Shown in pieces: positions 11,650 through 22,533 of a stretch of DNA of 64,000 nt (the stretch's first letter is position 1; each line of letters begins with the position of its first letter). Source of the stretch: Gonapodya sp. JEL0774. Taxonomy: Eukaryota; Monoblepharomycota; Monoblepharidomycetes; Monoblepharidales; Gonapodyaceae. Location of the stretch: positions 62,001 through 126,000 of the forward strand of contig JADIIX010000028.1 in NCBI GenBank assembly GCA_027604505.1, written 5' to 3'. Under the pieces are notes generated by a model. It searched no databases and was not told where the DNA came from. It saw only the letters and a program-made list of their open reading frames with translations. Made by a program: the position numbers and the translations under genes.

Positions 11650-13905
11650 ATGTCGAAGAAACTGCGACTCCACTACTGGGACGGTCAGTATTTGAAACAT
11701 CTTGATTTTCCTGTCGAATCTCTTCCCACACTTCCCTTATCACACCATGGCAGGTCTCAAGGTTGTGAATCTTCGAGATGGCCTTCCAGCAACGATTGAC
11801 TCTCTGATTCACATCATTCTTCAACGAGTTCCTCCAATTGCTCGTGCTGCTGGATCTTATGTCATCTGTCTCCATTACAAAGACCGAAACTCCCAAAGCT
11901 GTTTCCTGGAATATGACAGGGATCTGGTTGCTATGTGGGCGGAAACAGGAGACATCATCGACCTTGTTTTGGAGCTCACAGAGGTGACTAGACAGTCTTG
12001 ACTGCATTTATCAAAGGAACACGTCCCAGGAACTAACTCTGACATTCCTTGCGCACAGGTGACACCGTCAACGCAACATTTTCTGTGGTCCGAAGAACGG
12101 ATTGACCGATTCCAGCCCACTTGTCTTGCTGTCGATCACGACGACAAAACAACGCCATCACCACCCTCACCCGGTCTGTCTCAGAACTTTGTCCCCCCTG
12201 AGAAACGTGACAATCCATCGGTTACGGGGGGAATGTGGTCCTCGGATGTGTTGATCAACCTGGCGTCCAAACTTTCATCCATTGATGTGGATGAACACGG
12301 CCTCTATGCCCCGTTTCACATAACTGACTCCTCTTGGACCTCCAAAGAGTCTCCTAACACGCAGTCTCAGAACCAGTATGCAGGGGGTGCGTTTCAACAG
12401 CCTAGCCTCACAATCACTCCCCCTCCCTCGGCATCCCCATCGGGTCTGCACTCGCGTGTTCCCAGTGGCTCCGCGTCACCTCCACGCACCGTCTTCTCAG
12501 ACAATGTCGAATCTCCATCATCCGAAGCGCGTTCTGGAAGTTCATGGCAACCCAGTGTTGACAGCACACCGCACCTCAATTCTGACTCTCCTGGCCACTC
12601 ACGCCAATCCAGCTTTCAATCGAACTTTGCACCGTCGAATTATTCAGACTCCCAACGTCAGTCATCTCGATCACAGCAATCCGGATACGGATCTTCCGTC
12701 CAATCGGATACACCCAGTGAGTATCTTGCGATTCAAGTTTCAAATTCGCACAACAATTTGAAAGTTCGATGGTATCGGTAACGCCTTTAGCTGACGCGTT
12801 TACCAGCATATCTGTTCGAGTTTTTGAAATTGAGTATCCATTCAAACTTTGTTGGATGAACTCCACGTCCTCCCCGGCGCAGGACTTGATTGGTACTCTT
12901 GCGAAACAAGAGTGGGCAGCGCAGCGGTTTCAAGGCTATAAACTAGTACGTTGCGCTTAAAGTTGGAGATAATAGTCGTGACTGACAGCACGATGTTCTT
13001 CAGATGAAATCCGATCAGACCCGACTCTCTATTTCCTACGGTCCGCGGAAGTCGAGCGTTCGAGCCGCGTTCAAAGCCGATAGCTTGTATTCCTTTGTGA
13101 GCTTATACTGCGCTTGCTGTGTTTATCGTAATACTCGTTGACCGTCAACCCTGTGGTGGGTTGTGTTTTACAACTGTCAGACCATTTTATTCGAACGGCC
13201 GCACCTCTTCCAAGCCGCCACAAGAAGGTACCCTGCGAAACTCGACAGCATGAGTTTCGCGGAGTTTCACCGCCTACTTGTCGCTTCTCTGTCCCAGCCG
13301 GGCGGTTCAGCTTCCGGCGACGACAAACTTCGGGCGCTGTCCACTGATTGGGCGTTCATAACCCCTCCCTCGCAAATGGTTCCGGACAATCCAAGGGGTG
13401 GCGGAGTATTTCACTGTGTATATGTTGTCAAGGACTCCAGGTCCAAGGTGCTGAGCACTGAGTGCACCCTGCGACTCCAATCGTATCTGAAAGCACTCAT
13501 GATTGATGGAGAGTGGGCCAGTGAGTAAGGTTGCGATTTGCATGGGAGCGTTCATGTTTCGATTTATCTCAAGTGATCCATGGTCCCTCTCCCAGTCAAT
13601 CGACGACGATATTAATCCCTCACTGACCACTGTCATTTGCAGGACGGCCCTTGCACGCCCTAAATTTTGTAGACTCGTATGGCTGTAATTGCTCTGCTCC
13701 GGCCGCTAATTTTGACTACTTTGTAAGGTTATATATGTATTTTTTCCCTTGTCTGCTATTGCGTGGCCATGGACGCGTATCCGCATGCTCTTGCAGATGC
13801 AATATTTGTCTCTTTTCGTATTTCGTTCATGGACGCACACGAATGAACAAATCCGTCTTGTATACACCCGGCGCAACGTCGCATGCGCTTGAAGGAAATA
13901 GTTGA
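11650..13905 (+). CDS. Paralogue B: PB1-like domain protein
   Basis: Exons: 11650-11683, 11754-11983, 12059-12716, 12791-12945, 13004-13096, 13181-13520 and, less certainly, 13643-13905 (590 aa). The first intron splits the codon after HYWD exactly as in A and C. The PB1-like domain is divergent: MSKKLRLHYW is kept, but the acidic segment is reduced to CFLEYDRDLVAMW. The linker (about residues 100-310) is very rich in Ser, Pro and Gln. The C-terminal module keeps YPFKLCWMN, DLIGTLAKQEWAAQRFQGY, a 93-nt exon ending in YSF (same length as in A and C), TILFERPHLFQAATRRYPAKL, STDWAFITPP and FHCVYVVKDS. If the donor at 13521 is not used, the protein stops at 13528. The 87-residue tail from the last exon is hydrophobic and Cys-rich and looks unlike the short tails of A and C, so the 3' end is doubtful. 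Confidence 0.65.
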
Positions 13906-14344
13906 TTTCTAAGTAGGCTGCGACCAGTAGATGTTATTGCCTGCCGTTCTGTTCAGACAGCATGCGGGTTCCTTCCGTTTCGGGAGACGTGATGAAAGTA
14001 ATGCCGAAGCTCCTCTTTTCTTGGGACAGCCGTCTCCCATTTCTTCGGTTCCCATAATATTGGCTGGATGGAAAGTTATTGGAAAGAACGGCTTCCAAGC
14101 GCTCGTTATTCTCAATGTATGCTTATTCAGATCGGAATGTGGAATCAGTTTTGGTTCTTTGTGGTATTTTTAGAGAGCCGCCACACAAGGCTTCCCAGTT
14201 TGGCCGTCCCCTTCCCTGAAGCCGCAGAACCTTCCAACCATAATCATCTGTTGGCGCGGGTCCACCTACCGACATTTGCAACCAAAGTGGAAAGCTTTTG
14301 AGTTCGGGAGGCCCGTTTCTTCACAAGATCGTTGCAAAGTCGTC
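13906..14344. other. Intergenic region between paralogues B and C
   Basis: 440 bp. I see no coding motif beyond short chance frames; it presumably contains the 3' end of B and the promoter of C. Confidence 0.4.
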
Positions 14345-16182
14345 ATGGCACTGAAAAAGCTTCGAATCGAGTATTGGGGAGGTGGGTCACCCGCTCCATG
14401 TTTGGTTCGCTGGTCATTGCTCAATCTCATAGGTATGCTACTGGCGGTGATTGAAAGGTGTTAAAATAGTGGTTCTTCGCTCGGAGGCGCTTCCCGAAAC
14501 GTTTGACGAGTTCTTCTACCTGCTGTCATCCAAAATGCCCCCCATCGCATCGGCTGCGGAGAAATATGTCGTCAGGCTCAAGTACAAAGATCAAGAAGGG
14601 TCTGTAGCCGTGCACCTGGATGATGATGATGACCTCTTGGTGATGTATGAGTCCTCAGAAACAACAGTGATCAACGTGGAGTTGGAGGAGGTGAGTTTAC
14701 GGAGCAGGGCTCTAAAGTGGAGCTGTTGCTTGTTTCTCGACTTTCGAAATGGACTCTGACATATTTGTTACACTTCTGCTTCTCAACTTGGTCATTCGTC
14801 TTTGCCAACGAACACCCACGATATCCCATGGATGTAGGTCACTGAAGTTACACGCGACCGCTTATGGACCAAGCAGCGGTTCGATGAAGCACGTGAACTG
14901 GCCGCCTCAAGCGCCCGAGCCTTGCCAGCCCGACGGAGCCCTTCGATTTCTTCTGGGATTGCCTCGGCGGCACCAGTACCCGACCAGTGGCCTCAGAACG
15001 TGCGACAAGCTCCCCCAATATCGAGGTCGAACTCATCCACCTATTCTGACGGGTACCCTGTGAATGCGCAACCTATCGCGGCAGCAGCGATACCGCCCAC
15101 TCACCAACATTATGCCGCCCCTCATGACATGGGCAGTCTCCATTCCCGAGGACAGATACCGCAGATGCCTCCGCCTTACCTCTCTCATTCATCTCCGCTT
15201 CTCAAAGATGTTGGAGTGGTCGGTTCCATTCCTTCCTCGAAGCAGATCATACTTGATGGCAAGGGGTATAATGCCTTTCCTGTGACAGACCAAGCACAAG
15301 CAATCAAATCGGAAACCTTAGTTGTAGTGGCGGCTGCACGGGAGTACAGATTCCCGATCGTATGGAAGAGCGCTGACACCACCACGACCGAAGAACTGAT
15401 GGGTCCTTTGGGGCGACCGGACTGGAGTATTCAGAGGTCTTGGGGTTACAAAAAGGTCAGTTTCGTATTGGAACCTTCAAAATGAGAAGAGAAGCCCCCG
15501 CACTGTTCACAAGTGTCTCGGTGTCCCCAGGCCAAACATGATGAATCCACGATGACTATTCAGTTCTCACCGCGCAAGTTCAGCCTGCGATCCAAGACTG
15601 GTGGTGACACGCACTATGTCTTTGTAAGTTCATTTTTAAGACCTGAAACTGCAGATCAGGTGTGATGCGGTGCCGTTACTCATTGGTAACTTCACGTACA
15701 AATCTTCTTCCACGCCCGTCTTTCACCCTAGACTATCATGTTTGACAGTCATCCTCTGTTCACAGCCGCTGTTAGCCGCTACCTCCCCAAGTTCGACGCA
15801 CTGACTGCAGCACAATTCCGCATGCAACTTATGGACCCGATATCAACTTCTGTCGTCACCGAATGGGCATGCATCCAACCCCCACTGGCGTTTGTGACCG
15901 ACAATTCGAAGATGGGCGGAGAGTATCATGTTCTCTATGTAGTGAAGGATGCGAGCAGGGACATGAGCGAATCTACGCGGACCCGGATGCAGAGCTGGTT
16001 GAAAGGACAAATGATTGCAGGAAGCTGGGGTGGGTTCGATAATGCCCTCTGTGTATCGTCTCATTTGTTGGTCTGATTACTTTTCTCTTCGGGTTTATAT
16101 AGCTACTCAAATGCTGCAACGGGGACGTAGTGGTGTTGGGGGAGCACAGGATGCAATGAACCACGGGTTGATTGGACTTTGA
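14345..16182 (+). CDS. Paralogue C: PB1-like domain protein
   Basis: Third paralogue, 452 aa. Exons: 14345-14381, 14458-14690, 14838-15455, 15531-15623, 15732-16029, 16103-16182. The PB1-like domain is the clearest of the set: MALKKLRIEYWGG, YVVRLKYKDQEGS and an acidic VHLDDDDDLLVMYE segment. Exon 3 starts VTEVTRDRLWTKQRFDEARE, matching the start of the corresponding exon in A (VSDDTRGLLW) and B (VTPSTQHFLW). The linker is Pro/Ser/His rich. The C-terminal module shows REYRFPIVWKS, EELMGPLGRPDWSIQRSWGY, the 93-nt exon, TIMFDSHPLFTAAVSRYLPK, VTEWACIQPP, EYHVLYVVKDA and MQSWLKGQMIAGSW. It has no intron in the linker, where A and B have one. Function is unknown. Confidence 0.8.
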
Positions 16183-16780
16183 GACATGTCTCTGCAATCG
16201 TGGAGAAACCGTGAAGCACCAAAATAATTGGCACTAGATTTGCTTTAATTTTTCTCAGTGTGTTTTTGAATTTGGATAATAAACGGAAATAAATTGTATT
16301 GATCAACCATCTGGAACGCCTCGCATGTATAGTTATGTGTTATTTATTGACCACTTTGTGACAGGTCTTTGTGTGGGATCCATCATCTGTGGGATTGTCA
16401 GAGGAGCAAGCGGCAAGGTCCGAAAACGGATTGGCCCCCAAATGGAGATGACACCAAATTGCGGGACGCACACAACAGAGTCTATTCTTCTCTCTTTCAT
16501 AAATGTGGTGTTATAATCTTACTGGGGATGTGTAATCATGGGAGGGTCCGAGAATAGTTTGTTGCATCATCAATCATCTTCGAAGGCATGATCACACCCG
16601 ATGAATGCTGAATCAAATATGTACGTGCCACATTTCGGGTCCAGAAGATAAAAAGCTTTTGGGGAATGGCCCAAATAGATGATGACTCGTATTGGTTATT
16701 TTTGTTGGAGGCGCGGATGGAAGTGCACATGTTGTTTCACTTGTTTAGCCAAATTCGGACAAACGCGACAACCTCAAACC
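16183..16780. other. Intergenic region between paralogues C and D
   Basis: 600 bp, AT-rich, with only short frames. No feature beyond presumed 3' UTR and promoter. Confidence 0.4.
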
Positions 16781-19707
16781 ATGTCGATCGGCCCCAAGCG
16801 CCTTCGCGTGGAGTACTGGGACCGTGTGAAGCATATTTTGCTCAAGGAGGGCGCCTATCCGGGCACCCTTGAAGAGTTTGTTGTGCTCTTGTGCTCAAAA
16901 GTGGAAGTCATCGAGAACGCCGCTCTGCAATTCGTGTTGGTTCTCAAGTACCTTGATGGAGATGGTCGGACGATTGTAGAGATGACAGATGACCGGCATT
17001 TGAGGGCCATGTACCGTTCGAGTGCGGAGACATGCGTGGTGTTTGTGGACCTTGCCGAGGCAAGTATATTGCTCCTTTTTGGGATCTGTTTGACGATCCT
17101 CGTTCAGATAACCGTTCTCTATATTTGAATGCATCGTTTCATCTCATTTTCATTCATTTTTGGTGCTGGTTGGTACGGGTGGCCCACTTGTGTAGGCAAC
17201 ACCGGAAAATCGGCACCTATTATGGACACACGAGAAGCTAAATCGCGTCAGGGCAGCCGCAGTTGCAAGTTTAACGCCTCAACCGAACTTTCCTGTGTTA
17301 GCGGAATGGGACGCACCTCCGAATCATGTACCCCCCGCAGTGGAGCATGCTGGTATCTTGTGGTGCCATCACTGTACTCCTTGCCATTCCAATTTAATAG
17401 CCCGCCTCTTCCCCCCCTACACCCCACTCTCTAGGCACGGCCGTATCAAAGGAACTATCTTCCGATCATATAAGCTCAAATGAGCACACTCGAACCTTGT
17501 CAGGCAGTTCTGGGCCTTCTGTGCACAATTCGTCCAGACCTCGTAATTTGGGAGGTCAAGCCTCGACTATGGAGTCGTGCGATACGAGCACCACCCTTCA
17601 ACAGCTTAGCACTCCTCCAGGCACCCCTGTAACAGGCCAGCCTCCTCGATCGCACTCCCGCTCGGCCGTTCCACCAAAAGAGCAGTGGAGAAACTCGGGC
17701 GCACAGCTGTTCAGCGATATGAACTTGTATGGAGCCGGCACCGATACTGAAACTGATGCGGAGAAAGCACCACCTCCAGTCGCAAGCCATCAGCCTAGGG
17801 GTGTGCTCAAAAAGACAGGCTCCAATTCGCTTTTCCCCCGGTCTGTGACAGGCTCAAACACAATGAGCTCCGCATCGACACTTTCAGTTTCTACCACTGT
17901 GAGGTCCTTGTGCTTGATGGTTGCCGTTGCATGTGTCAGCTGTTCTTGAACCTTCTATGTGGTTTTTTCGACCATAGCAACAAGGAATGACGGACGACAC
18001 CTCATCAACTTCCTCTGGTTCATTATCTCGCTCCGCTTCCGCCCCGTCTGGTCGAAATTATGCATCCAGCAATGCCACTCCTCCCTCCACAGCAAACCGC
18101 ACCATGCCATCCAGCGATTGGGATCGCCCGCTACCTTCCACCCCTCTCTCTCCCTTCCCAAGCCCTGATCTCAGTACCCGCTCACTCTCAGGCTCACTGC
18201 CGCGCTCGTCAGGTGAAGCTGTGACGCTGGTTGAAATGAGAGACTTATCAGTGGGTGCGAGAAACTTTGCCCTCCCATGGCGAGTATCCGCAGCGAGTCC
18301 GACTGCAGAACTAATGGGTGTTCTCGGAGAAGAAGGGTGGGGTAATCAAAGAACGTGGGGTTACAAACAAGTATGTGCTTTGTGCGTATGAGCTATCGAG
18401 ATGACCTGTTATACTGAGTGTCATGACCGGTGATGATGCAACGCATAGCTGAAACCTGATAACACCGAGTTGTCGGTGACTTACGTCCCCCGATACAGCA
18501 GTGTGCGTCAGAAAGCCCAGACTGCGTACACGCTGTACACTTTCGTGAGTTAATTGAAGGGACAGGTGTCTGTTTACTTAATTATCCGACCTAAACCATG
18601 GCACAAACTTTCAAAAACCTGTTTTTCCAACCTGATGTATCCTCATTTTACTTGTGCACTCATTCCGTATCCAGACAATTCTCTTCGCGAACCACAACCT
18701 CTATCACGCGGCACTCCCCCGCCTCCCCTTAAAACTTGATCGCCTGCTTTCTCCCGACTTCCGAAGTTATCTTCTGGATCCTATCTCTAATTCTATCCCA
18801 GAGGGTACGGAGTGGGCCTATATTGCTCCACCAGGGGATTTGGTCGCGAAATCCGCGAGTGCGCAAGGAGGGCTGGTGGAGTACGCTGCGTTGCACGTGG
18901 TGAAACCGAGGGGCACATCCGTGAACGAGAGTTGCCTTGTGAGGGTGAGAACTTGGCTGGCTGGGAGAATGGTGGTTGGTGGAGAATGGGGACGTGAGTT
19001 CCTGTTCTCAATGATTATGCGACAATATTCTACATCAAAGTTGGTCTGCATTTCCGGCAGCACCTGATGCAAGCAGTGCCCGCATCACGCGTCACAATTC
19101 TCCCTCTCGACCCGGCTCGCGCTCCCGTTCCAGATCTCGTGCCCCAACTCCCGGTCATCGGTCCCCTCGACCCAGTGGAGCGGCCACCCCTCCTCCGAGT
19201 GCCAGCTCACCCGTTTACTCAACATCAGAAGATCGCGAAAGAGACCGAGACAGGGATAGTGGACGGCTTAGCGACCGAGAGACGAACGTACGGTTGCAGC
19301 GTGCACCAACCCCGAGGGAGAGGGAGAGGGACGCTTATTCACGAGGAGGACGACGGGACTCGAGCGGAGGGTCGAGACAGGCTGGAAGTCCTGTGGGCTC
19401 CAATAGGAGGAAGAGCTTGACTGAGTTGGTTTTCGCTGTAGATGGGGGTGGCACGGGGGGTGGGACCAGTGGAGCGATGGAAGGCTCTGCCGGCGCAACT
19501 GCCACAAGCAACTCCGCCGGAGCGTCTCCATCTCTTGGCCCCCTTCGATCGGACTCTCGTTCCAGCGGCTATTATGAGAGCGGAGCGGATGGTTCCAGAT
19601 TGGGCGACTCAGGAAGGGGACGGGGAAGGACCGATCACCGGGCCGAGAGGGCCGAGTGGGTCGGGAGGGTGGAGAGGGGGGATCGGGATCGTGCACAGAG
19701 GGAGTGA
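16781..19707 (+). CDS. Paralogue D: PB1-like domain protein with long Arg/Ser-rich tail
   Basis: Largest and most divergent paralogue, 784 aa. Exons: 16781-17059, 17196-17352, 17435-17898, 17978-18370, 18449-18544, 18675-18993, 19061-19707. It lacks the first intron present in A-C, so the PB1-like domain (MSIGPKRLRVEYWDRVKH, VLVLKYLDGDGRTIVEM) is one exon. That exon ends GAG followed by GCAAGT, a GC-AG donor at 17060, at the same place where A-C use GT. The C-terminal module is kept: ARNFALPWRV, AELMGVLGEEGWGNQRTWGY, a 96-nt exon ending in YTF, TILFANHNLYHAALPRLPLK, GTEWAYIAPP and LVRVRTWLAGRMVVGGEW. Beyond it is a 215-residue tail of SRSRSRSR, EDRERDRDRD and RERERD type, like RS-domain proteins. 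The tail is unique to D. Function is unknown. Confidence 0.75.
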
Positions 19708-20414
19708 CGGTGCGAGGCAAGTGTCGATCAGAAAATAGGCTTTGATCTGCGCCTTTGAGAAACATAAATTGCGCTATCATGGAGGTGTTGGCAAGCTACA
19801 CCGTGTGTATGTGGTGACTTTAGTGGCTTTTGGTTGAACCGAGATGGTGTTGACAGGTTACTGCCGTTTGCGAACATCAGTACCGATTTGCAAAGGGTGC
19901 AAAAGAGGGCGTGAGCAGTACTTGAGGACAGCGTGCGTCTCTGAATGTTGTTGTCTGTTTTGTTGTGCTCGTAGTTGCAGTTCCTTGTCCTGGTTGCTTA
20001 CATGATTGCCGTAGTACTCTGATGATCAAAGAACGTAGAACTAGCTTGACACCATGAAAGTAAAGCGTGTGAATAACAATATATCGTACAGTGTTGTAAT
20101 CTTATTGAAATTGCCGTACTAGTGAGACTTGAGATTGAATATGGTGGGAGCACCGGCGTCCCCTTCAAGCTGCTACATTTATTCGCAGCGTGTTTTTGTA
20201 CATTGATGAAAGTAAGAGTATATTCCATCTTCACTCTAAATAAATTGCGCCAGTCCTTCAGTGGCTGGAACACAGCATGAGTCGGTCCCCCAAAGATCAA
20301 GTGGCATTCGCAATCACCGCACGGTTCCATTTTCTCACGGGCGCTCACGTTGTATCCAATATCCAATGGGTAGTCAGAGTAATCCGCCCAACCAGTTGTC
20401 GAGATCCCTACAAT
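19708..20414. other. Convergent 3' intergenic region
   Basis: Between the stop of paralogue D (plus) and the stop of the FxDxF protein gene (minus). No gene or repeat recognised. Confidence 0.4.
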
Positions 20415-21971
20415 CTACTCCAACCTCCCGTACCCGAATGTCGCCGGATCCTCGCTCGCGCCGAATTCCGTGTCCTCATCTTCTCCCGGAGCCCACTTTC
20501 CGTACTCCTCGAACGAGGTCGCGGACGCGTAGAGGGCGTCGGCGGTGGTGAGGAGGGACGTTGGGTGGTGGTGGTGAGCTCCGTTGGTTGCGTGTGGAGC
20601 GTCAACGAGACCACTGGGGGAGGATGTATGTCCGTTGGAGGGAAGGGAGGGAAGGTCTGCGGAGGGGAATACGGGATCGATGTCCAACCAGGCGAGACGG
20701 TCACCAATGGCAGCGGCCGACGCGATGGGATCAGTATCTTCGGTGTCGACCGTTTCGTCGGCGTCGTGGAGAGCCGGATGGCCTGATTCGTCTAGCGATT
20801 GGGCATCGTCGAGGGTGATGGGGAGTGTGGGTGTAGATTCGATTGCAGATCCGTCGTGGGCGGATGAATCAGGGAAAGAGACGGGGAAAGCGAGGGTGGA
20901 GGAAGTAATGGTGGACGAAGAGGATGGGAAGGAGGGCATATGGAAAGCGTCAGATGCAGAAATGGAGTCAAAGGCAGTTGGGAATGCGGAAGCTTCGACA
21001 TTTGTAGTCGGAGCAGCAGTGATTGCGCTCTGAATATCGGGCGCAGAAAATTCAGTGGAGGTCGGTGCTGGAAAGCCGAAAGCGTCGTCAAATCCAGAGG
21101 ATACCAGAGTGACGGGGGCGGGTACGGGTGAACCAACAAATGCGTCGTCGAAAGAGGCGGACACACTGGACGTGGTAGTCGGAAGCGGGGCGAGGGAGGA
21201 CCAGGGATCGTCGGAAGGTGCTTGGGTGGTGGAGATCGAAGAGGCGGTCGGTGCAGGAACAACACGGGCGAGGAGGTTGAGTGGTGCCAGCTTAGCACCG
21301 GTGCTGGGGCGTTTGGAGTGAGTTTTGGGTCCTCCAGCCCCGCCAAATATACCGCCAGAACCACCAAACAAGTCCATTTTGAGGAGGGTTTCTCGAGTTT
21401 GGGCGAAAGCCTTCAAATCTTCCTCCACCGAGCCGGAACCCGAACCACGCTCCGCATCAGAAGAAGCAGGCCGCATTACGACCTTGAACGGTTGAAGCTT
21501 CTGTGGAGCAGGGAGCGGGGTTGGCAGTGGAGCGAGCGAAGGGTCTTTGACAGTTGAGAGCAGTTCTGCCTTGGAGAAGGAAATGGGGCCTGCCGCGGTA
21601 CTGGTCTTCTCAAAGAGTACCTCTTTCCCCTTTCCAGAGAAATCAGCTCCAATTGCCGTTTTTGTTTTCATGGGATCTTCGTCCTCGTCGTCTTCGTCGG
21701 TGTTCGCACCGTCAGCGTCATCTCCATCGTCGAGAAGGCCCTTTGCGTCCGCCCCACCTGCCGCTTTCGCAGAGGCAAGATCACGTTCTGCAGCTTGCGC
21801 TGCGACTGAAGACAAAGACGATGCTGCCTTTAGGTTTCTGTCATTGTCAACGTTCGCCTCCCTTTCTTGAGTGTCTGTCTCTCCGTCAACGGAAGATGCC
21901 ACCGACTCTGCGTCCGAGTCGTCGATTTCCAGAGTAGAGTCAAAGGGAGAAGTGGACGTGGGGAAAGACAT
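20415..21971 (-). CDS. Low-complexity protein with FxDxF and DPW motifs
   Basis: Intronless 518-residue frame from an ATG at 21971; the frame stays open upstream to about 22181, but that part has no plausible start context. The protein is rich in Ser, Pro, Ala and Asp and probably disordered, with an acidic block (about residues 85-105), a Gly-rich MDLFGGSGGIFGGAGG segment and an HHHH cluster near the end. It contains two FDDAF motifs (fit to FxDxF), a DPW and an IDPVF. In animals FxDxF and DPW/DPF motifs bind the AP-2 alpha ear, so an endocytic adaptor role is conceivable, but no ENTH, ANTH or EH domain is visible. I do not recognise the family. Confidence 0.6.
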   Translation of the reverse strand: MSFPTSTSPFDSTLEIDDSDAESVASSVDGETDTQEREANVDNDRNLKAASSLSSVAAQAAERDLASAKAAGGADAKGLLDDGDDADGANTDEDDEDEDPMKTKTAIGADFSGKGKEVLFEKTSTAAGPISFSKAELLSTVKDPSLAPLPTPLPAPQKLQPFKVVMRPASSDAERGSGSGSVEEDLKAFAQTRETLLKMDLFGGSGGIFGGAGGPKTHSKRPSTGAKLAPLNLLARVVPAPTASSISTTQAPSDDPWSSLAPLPTTTSSVSASFDDAFVGSPVPAPVTLVSSGFDDAFGFPAPTSTEFSAPDIQSAITAAPTTNVEASAFPTAFDSISASDAFHMPSFPSSSSTITSSTLAFPVSFPDSSAHDGSAIESTPTLPITLDDAQSLDESGHPALHDADETVDTEDTDPIASAAAIGDRLAWLDIDPVFPSADLPSLPSNGHTSSPSGLVDAPHATNGAHHHHPTSLLTTADALYASATSFEEYGKWAPGEDEDTEFGASEDPATFGYGRLE

Positions 21972-22533
21972 CGTGTGGGATGCAACGAGTGGTCTTCTGA
22001 TGTATTGTCGTATGAGTGGACACTCAAAACACATGACCTCCCCCAACATCTCCAAACTGACAACAGAATAATCGCTTGGATGCAAACCTACTCCATGTAT
22101 AAATGGAGTAGCAAAAGTAAATCCAACGTCTGTATTTATGCATGGAGTCACGGAGTTTTTGTGAGGAAGCAGGCAGAGCAAGTGTCCGGGTCCGGAACCA
22201 AGCAGCTCTCTGCAGAATGTCCACCCATTTCTTCTGCGAACTCACCTTCTAACTGTTCTCGAGAAACGTCAAAAACCATCGGTTCATCGTACTGCCTCCC
22301 TCTCTTATCGCCTTTCTCTTGGTGTCCGAGAAGCAGTCCTATCTGTCCCAGTACGCCACCATCGCTTCCCTCCCCTCCCCCGCAACCTGCACAGATCTGG
22401 GCCCGCATATATCTACTTATCTACTTCGTACTCTAAGGTGCGCAGAACGTTTTCAGAACGTGTTGTTTGTCTTGTTAACCTGTTTGTTCTGTGGAACAAT
22501 GTTGCTGATTCCGGAAATCTTGATTCGCAGTCC
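21972..22533. promoter_or_regulatory. Divergent intergenic region
   Basis: 560 bp between the divergent starts at 21971 (minus) and 22534 (plus); probably both promoters. An imperfect direct repeat of an ACTCCATG..TAAATGGAG type lies around 22090-22145. No gene supported. Confidence 0.35.
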
